Assembly (NCBI RefSeq): GCF_965363235.1
Contig: NC_134843.1
Location: 43,843,035-43,907,034, forward strand
Origin: Mytilus galloprovincialis
Lineage: Eukaryota; Mollusca; Bivalvia; Mytilida; Mytilidae
Direction: 5' to 3'
Length of the DNA: 64,000 bases
Of this stretch, positions 58,841 through 64,000 are shown one piece after another. How positions within the stretch are numbered: position 1 is the stretch's first letter; each line of letters begins with the position of its first letter. A model generated the notes under the pieces. The model had not been told where the DNA came from. It did no database searches and saw nothing but the letters and a program-made list of their open reading frames with translations. A program made the position numbers and the translations under genes.

Positions 58841-59800
58841 GCTTTAACATGTTTCTGTGTAATTATTTTTGACTGTGGTTTGTTATCTCGTCCTTTTTCC
58901 TTTGGCTATGATGTTGTCTATCCTTTTAGCTTTTTACTTCGATGTTCCTTGGTATTTTCACACCTTTTCATTTTTTGGTTCACAACGTTAAATGATATTT
59001 CCCAAATAAGTCATCTAAAGTGGTTGGTCACATCTGATATTTTCGTTACAAATTGTTTGTCATTGACTTTCATGTTGTTACTCTATCAATGAAGAACGCA
59101 AACCTATTTTGATGGAACATACGTTAAGGCAAATCAGTACAGTGAGTGAGTGTCTCTACTTTAGATTCTTCTATATGATAACGATGGAAACGGATAGAAA
59201 TAGTACTGGTTTGAACAATGCCAAACAGTGGAAGAACATTTATAGATATCACTTAAAACGATTAGTCAAATCGATTTTATCGATGGGCATATCATTTCCT
59301 TGTGTCTTTTCGTAAGAATTCTTAACACTATATTTGAACATTAAATTTTGCAAGAGAAATGCTTCTCTTATCTTAATTTGGTAAATGAGAGTATGCATTG
59401 TTTTTAAATCTTTGGGTTTTTTTCTTCCATGGCAGATCTTTGATAGTCTCTGTATTTATTAATGAGGTTTTCAGACTCCGGTCTATTTTATAAATTTCAG
59501 AATCTGTCTATATCGTTGAAGACCGTATAGGTTGTAAATATCTTTTTGTTCTGCCATTGAAATTTTATCGACGATAATTGATAAAAAAAAAAGTCTATGA
59601 CTCCTGTGTGCATATTGGCTTTTAACTAGGTTTAATATTGAAAAAATTACTCAGGACTCCTTTATACATCTTTGGTTGTAAATATCTTTTTGATTGTGCC
59701 ATTGAAGTGTTGTCGCCGATATATGATAAAAAAAATTAAAAAAAAAAACGTTTATGACTTCTGGGTTCGTCTTGGCTTTTAACTAAATCCAAGACTGATA

Positions 59801-60867
59801 AAAGAGGGACGAAAGATACCAAAGGGACAGTCAAACTCATAAATCTAATACAAACTGACAACACCATGGCTTAAAATGAAAAAGACAAACAAACAACAGC
59901 ACACATTGATTGATTGATTGATTGTTGGTTGCTTAACGTCCAGTGGCAAATATTTCATGCATATTCAGGACGAGAACAAGTTCACAATAAATACAATAGA
60001 TAGGTTGTTGTAATAGAGGCCATCTAGGATGATGGTCAGGGAAATTTGGACTGCCACTGGAAAATGAGGGTATATTGGATAGGGACAGATAGAAATTTTG
60101 CCTTGCAACAGGCCACCTACGGACCCCTCAAAGAGTTGTTGCAAGGGTTCTTAACGTGCAAAGAGCGTGGCACTCTCTTTACACGAGGCATCGGATTTAA
60201 CGTCCCCTTCTGACGGACGTGACTCCGAACTTGATACATCCCGCACAGCCAAACGGACGCCCCACTTCAGCAAGCGTTTTACTGCCGGTCGGGAGAAGAC
60301 CAAGTGACCATATTTCTATACCCCAGTCACCCTTGGGGTCTAACACACACACAAGACACAACATAGAAAACTAAAGAATAAACAACACGAACCCCACCAA
60401 AAAACAAGGGGTGATCTCAGGTGCTCTGGAAGGGTAAGCAGATCCTGCTCCACATGTGGCACCCGTCGTGTTCATTATGTGATAACAAATCCGGTAAATA
60501 GTCTAATTCGGTAGGTCACATTCATGAAAGGGAAGGGGATTGTAGTTACGACGTAAGGAACATATCCGATATCATTTGTGAAACGGTTATTCCATAACGA
60601 TCAACCAACTCGTGAAGGCGTCCGTAAAATTTACGAAGGGATGATATCAACTTCACCATTTGGAACTCTTGGTTTAATAGCTTCCTTTTGAGCAGCAACC
60701 CTCTATCAAGAAAATCATGATAGGAAATGCAAGCACGGGAATATCGTATCAATTGGGAGATATATACCCCGTATATATGCAGGTGCTGCTGGAATGTTGC
60801 TACTTGGAAATGGAAAGTTCACAATTGGAAAGCTGAAATCATCTCTTTTGTCGTAAAGTTCTATTTT
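59801..60867 (-). mobile_element. 5'-truncated PLE copy inside the minisatellite
   Basis: The minus strand retains the C-terminal reverse transcriptase end (QLIRYSRACISYHDFLDRGL ... DRYGITVSQMISDMFLTS, stop at 60546). The tail runs to TTTCGTCCCTCTTTT at 59801. The tail is itself interrupted at 59908-60346. Confidence 0.85.
59908..60346 (-). repeat. Dispersed repeat nested in the PLE tail
   Basis: The plus strand starts TGATTGATTGATTGTTGGTT and TTAACGTCCAGTGGCAAATA and ends CCCCAGTCACCCTTGGGG. It is the inverted, uninterrupted partner of 50668-51629. CACACA-rich sequence flanks both borders, consistent with a target duplication. Confidence 0.8.
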
Positions 60868-61109
60868 CAACATGACCTATGACTTCTGTGTCTGTGCGTC
60901 TTAGCTTTTAAAAAAGCCAAAGACTGGTAAAATGACCTATGACTCCTGTGTGCATCTTGACTTTAAACTAAGTCTTAAACTGATAAAATTACCATTGACT
61001 CCTGCGTGCAGCTTGGCTCTCCACTAAGTCGAAGACTGATACTGAAATGACCGTTGACTGTCAGTGTGCATCTTAGCTTTGAACTGAACCCAAGACTGAC
61101 AGAATTGCG

Positions 61110-63105
61110 AAAAACAGAAACAGAACGATAAGAAAGACAGTAAATGTGCAATCAACGTCGTAAAAGGATGTTCAAACAGAAAACAAAATCTCGAATTTCT
61201 CACTACAACAGACAGAGAAATTCAATTTATCACTGTGGCATTCTTCACTTGTAATTGATCTAATTGAAATTAATGCGAAATTAGTAGGATCTTCAAAGCT
61301 TTAATAGAATTACAGAAAAATTCTTCAAACCACTAACGTTAAGCGTAAGCAATTACAATTTATGATTATGAGTTAAGACCATAAAATTGATAATCTTTGA
61401 AACATGAAGAAAAGGGGGTGCTTAATCTCATGGAAACTGGATCAGATTGGCATTGTAAACAATACTTATGGTGGGAGATTCCTGTTTTCGAGGTATTACA
61501 CGATAATAAATTTTAGTTGACGTGAAATGGCTTCTTTAATAGATCTTACTAAGGCAGGTTTCAGTAATTCCATGGTACCGTAATCGGTGACTGCATGTTC
61601 ACTGCTCCCGTTTTTTAATAATGCATATATCATGTTGATATTGCCGCCATTATTTACCTTTCCATTAACCAGTATAGTTGGTAATTACAGGGAACCGAGG
61701 AGAGCTATAACAAGCCGTTTCATTTTAGTGAAGATTTCTAAGTACTAAAACAGCTTGCGGAACAATTTCCAAACCTCTTTTTATTTAAACTCATTGTTAC
61801 TCACCTATATTAACATATATCTTTGACACAACTATTGTGAATCAATTTGTAACTCTGGAATTTCGGAATTTAAAAAAACAGTGTATGTAGTGATTGCTGT
61901 TTTTTACTGCTCAGTTGTGAAATGGGCCCTATCAATGCACAGGTTTCATTTTGCTTCTGTAATACACATGAAGAGACAATCTTTCTGTTGTTCATAGGTT
62001 CAACTGCACACGTTAGTTCTTATAACAACATAAGATTTGACATAGGAAAACAATCGAAAACGATGTTGTTGAGTTTCGAAATTGACATGTTGTCACCGAG
62101 TTGCGTCGTTGTACTTTAAATTAAAAAAAAAAAATTACAACAAATTAGTCATTTATTCGTGAAATGAATATACTCAAGAAACAAGATAAACACAAAGAAA
62201 ATGTCTGTTGATTTTGCATACTTAAATTGCCAGCGTGTCTGCCAATTGTTTCAAAACTTGAAAAACCCTACCTTATTTTGATTTGCTTTAATATTTTTTT
62301 TATCAGTAAATGAGCAATCATTTCTATAGATAAGGAGCGGGTCAATAAAATTTTAATTAAACCTATAACTTGAATTTCCAACGTATTTTTTGCAGATAAA
62401 AAAAGCAGCTTAGATTTAAGCCTTTTCCACTATAGGAAATATATAACATCTTGTCATTTTTATCGGAGATAACGTTCCGTGTACCCTGATTGAAAAAGTT
62501 TTGTAAGTCTTTCATATCAGGTCTTTGCATTTCTATGGCTTATCTTGTCTTTTTGTTCCTTAATTAAATCCGGTGGCTGACAAAAAGACTAGCACTCTAG
62601 ACATGACAAGGTAGCCTTTTATAGCTTTATAACATCCACAATATGTTTTAATTTTGAATGAACACAATTTAACCGCCATTACGCACGCCATCACTATGTA
62701 ATTAATTAATGGAGCGAGAGACCGACTCGTATTTTAAGATTTTCTTAGTAATGAGTTCATTATGGAGTTATACGGAAAGCGGTTTTCCTTAAGATAGTGT
62801 ATTAGTAACGATTTACGTGACATCCCATCCATAACAAAGTCAATCTCGAAGACATGTTTGGTATAATTGGACATTTTACATTTAAAGATTCTTGATTTTT
62901 CTTCCTTAAAAAGAACAATTAGCTCATCAGTTTTAACGAACGTGTTGATTAAAATTCTTTCAAACGTAAAACGTGCGAATTTTTATAGATCGATTGAAGC
63001 AAACCCCTAAAAAATTTTCAGAAAATCAGAGAAAAATTAACTAATGACAACGAACTGTAATTGCAAACTCATCGAAATGAATCAGGCAGCTTATGCAAGA
63101 TTCCA
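61110..63105. other. Non-coding DNA, nothing recognised
   Basis: No supported gene or repeat. The 65-codon frame at 61922-62119 is Cys-containing but has no family signal. Confidence 0.3.
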
Positions 63106-63110
63106 TTTAA

Positions 63111-64000
63111 AAACTAGAGGCTCTAAAAAGCCTGTGTCGCTCACCTTGGTCTATGTGAATATTAAACAAAGGAAGCAGATGGATTCATGGCAAAATTGTG
63201 TTTTGGTGATGGTGATGTGTTTGTACATCTTACTTTACTGAACATTCTTGCTGCTTACAATTATCTCTATCTATAATGAACTTGGCCCAGTAGTTTCAGT
63301 GGAAAATGTTAGTAAAACTTTACAAATTTTATGAAAATTGTTAAAAATTGACTATAAAGGACAATAACTCCTTAGGGGGTCAATTGACCATTTCAGTCAT
63401 GTTGACTTATTTGTAAATCTTACTTTGCTGTACATTATTGCTGTTTACAGTTTATCTCTATCTATAATAATATTCAAGATTATAACCCAAAACAGTAAAA
63501 TTTCCTTAAAATTACCAATTTAGGGGCAGCAACCCAACAACGGGTTGTCCGATTCATCTTAAAATTTCCGGGCAGATAGATCTTGACCTGATAAACAATT
63601 TTACCCTGTCAGATTTGCTCTTAATGCTTTGGTTTTTGAGTTATCAACCAAAAACTGCATTTTACCCCTATGTTCTATTTTTAGCCATGGCGGCCATCTT
63701 GGTTGGATGGCCGGGTCACCGGACACATTTTTAAACTAGATACCCCAAAGATGATTGTGGCCAAGTTTGGATTAATTTGGCCCAGTAGTTTCAGAGGAGA
63801 AGATTTTTGTAAAAGATTACCAAGATTTACGAAAAATGGTTAAAAATTGACTATAAAGGGCAATAACTTCTAAAGGGGTCAACTGACCATTTCCGGTCAG
63901 TTGACTTATTTGTAAATCTTACTTTGCTGAACATTATTGCTGTTTTCAGTTTATCTCTATCTATAATAATATTCAAGATAATAACCAAAAACAGTAAAAT
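63111..64000 (+). repeat. Tandem-repeat element, period about 495 bp, continues past the window
   Basis: It starts with a GAGGCTCTAAAAAGCC hairpin. TTGGCCCAGTAGTTTCAG occurs at 63282 and 63777, and TTATTTGTAAATCTTACTTT at about 63408 and 63908. ATTGACTATAAAGGACAATA and its near copy also recur. Non-coding. The layout (terminal hairpin plus tandem core) recalls Helitron-like non-autonomous elements of bivalves. Confidence 0.7.

Larger units (their letters stand above)
59590..61105 (+). repeat. Minisatellite, unit about 58-70 bp, split by a PLE
   Basis: Units of the form ATGACTCCTGTGTGCATCTT + GGCTTTTAACTAA + CCAAGACTGATAAAA occur at about 59590-59660 and 59745-59800. Four more follow at 60873-60932, 60933-60988, 60989-61046 and 61047-61105. 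The PLE at 59801-60867 separates the two blocks. Confidence 0.75.

Noticed and set aside
1..64000. tRNA genes, rRNA genes and CRISPR arrays
   Set aside because: Scanning for paired A and B boxes, conserved rRNA strings and regularly spaced short repeats gave nothing convincing. GGTTCGAA-like hits fall in PLE tails or lack a cloverleaf.

Overview
The window looks like nuclear DNA of a bivalve mollusc, most likely a mussel (Mytilidae). It is AT-rich, has long introns with GT/AG borders, very sparse coding sequence and many nested, decayed transposable elements. Several dispersed repeats and the reverse transcriptase remnants resemble families I associate with mussel genomes. That assignment is from memory and is not tested here. 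I see no bacterial gene, rRNA, tRNA or CRISPR array.

Layout. 0-8.3 kb: an uncharacterised, low-complexity Asn/Ser/Glu-rich protein gene. It has one large exon (1649-3217) and a probable terminal exon (7644-7982), both phase 0, and its intron carries a 1.26-kb terminal-inverted-repeat element. 9-12.8 kb: a cluster of Penelope-like (PLE) retroelement tails and a tandem duplication. One duplicate preserves the empty site of a PLE insertion and of a 34-bp hairpin insertion. 12.9-20.8 kb and 22.4-33.6 kb: two copies of a segmental duplication. Copy A holds an intact two-exon gene for a small secreted protein of the BIM1-like/X325 copper-binding type, with His as the first mature residue. Copy B holds its broken duplicate. 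A 3.0-kb TTAA-flanked element sits in copy B only. The intron of the intact gene carries hammerhead-ribozyme-like repeats in tandem, resembling animal retrozymes.

33.7-44 kb: PLE reverse transcriptase relics in both orientations, an 890-bp foldback element, and a 650-bp LTR-retroelement fragment inside a PLE tail. In that fragment the order is polypurine tract, LTR, tRNA-Pro-type primer binding site, ending exactly at the primer site. 45.7-47.1 kb: a foldback element whose arms are short tandem repeats, and a 146-bp hairpin. 47-59 kb: mostly unrecognised non-coding DNA with one composite repeat (50.7-51.6 kb). 59.5-61.1 kb: a three-level nest, with a minisatellite interrupted by a PLE that is itself interrupted by another repeat. 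63.1-64.0 kb: a tandem-repeat element running off the end.

Only two loci look like host protein-coding genes: the uncharacterised gene at 1.6-8 kb and the BIM1-like gene at 17.3-20.4 kb. Most remaining structure is a record of successive insertions. The duplicated segments allow some of it to be ordered: one PLE is shared by both copies and is older, while the hammerhead-like arrays, a second PLE and the TTAA element are copy-specific and younger.
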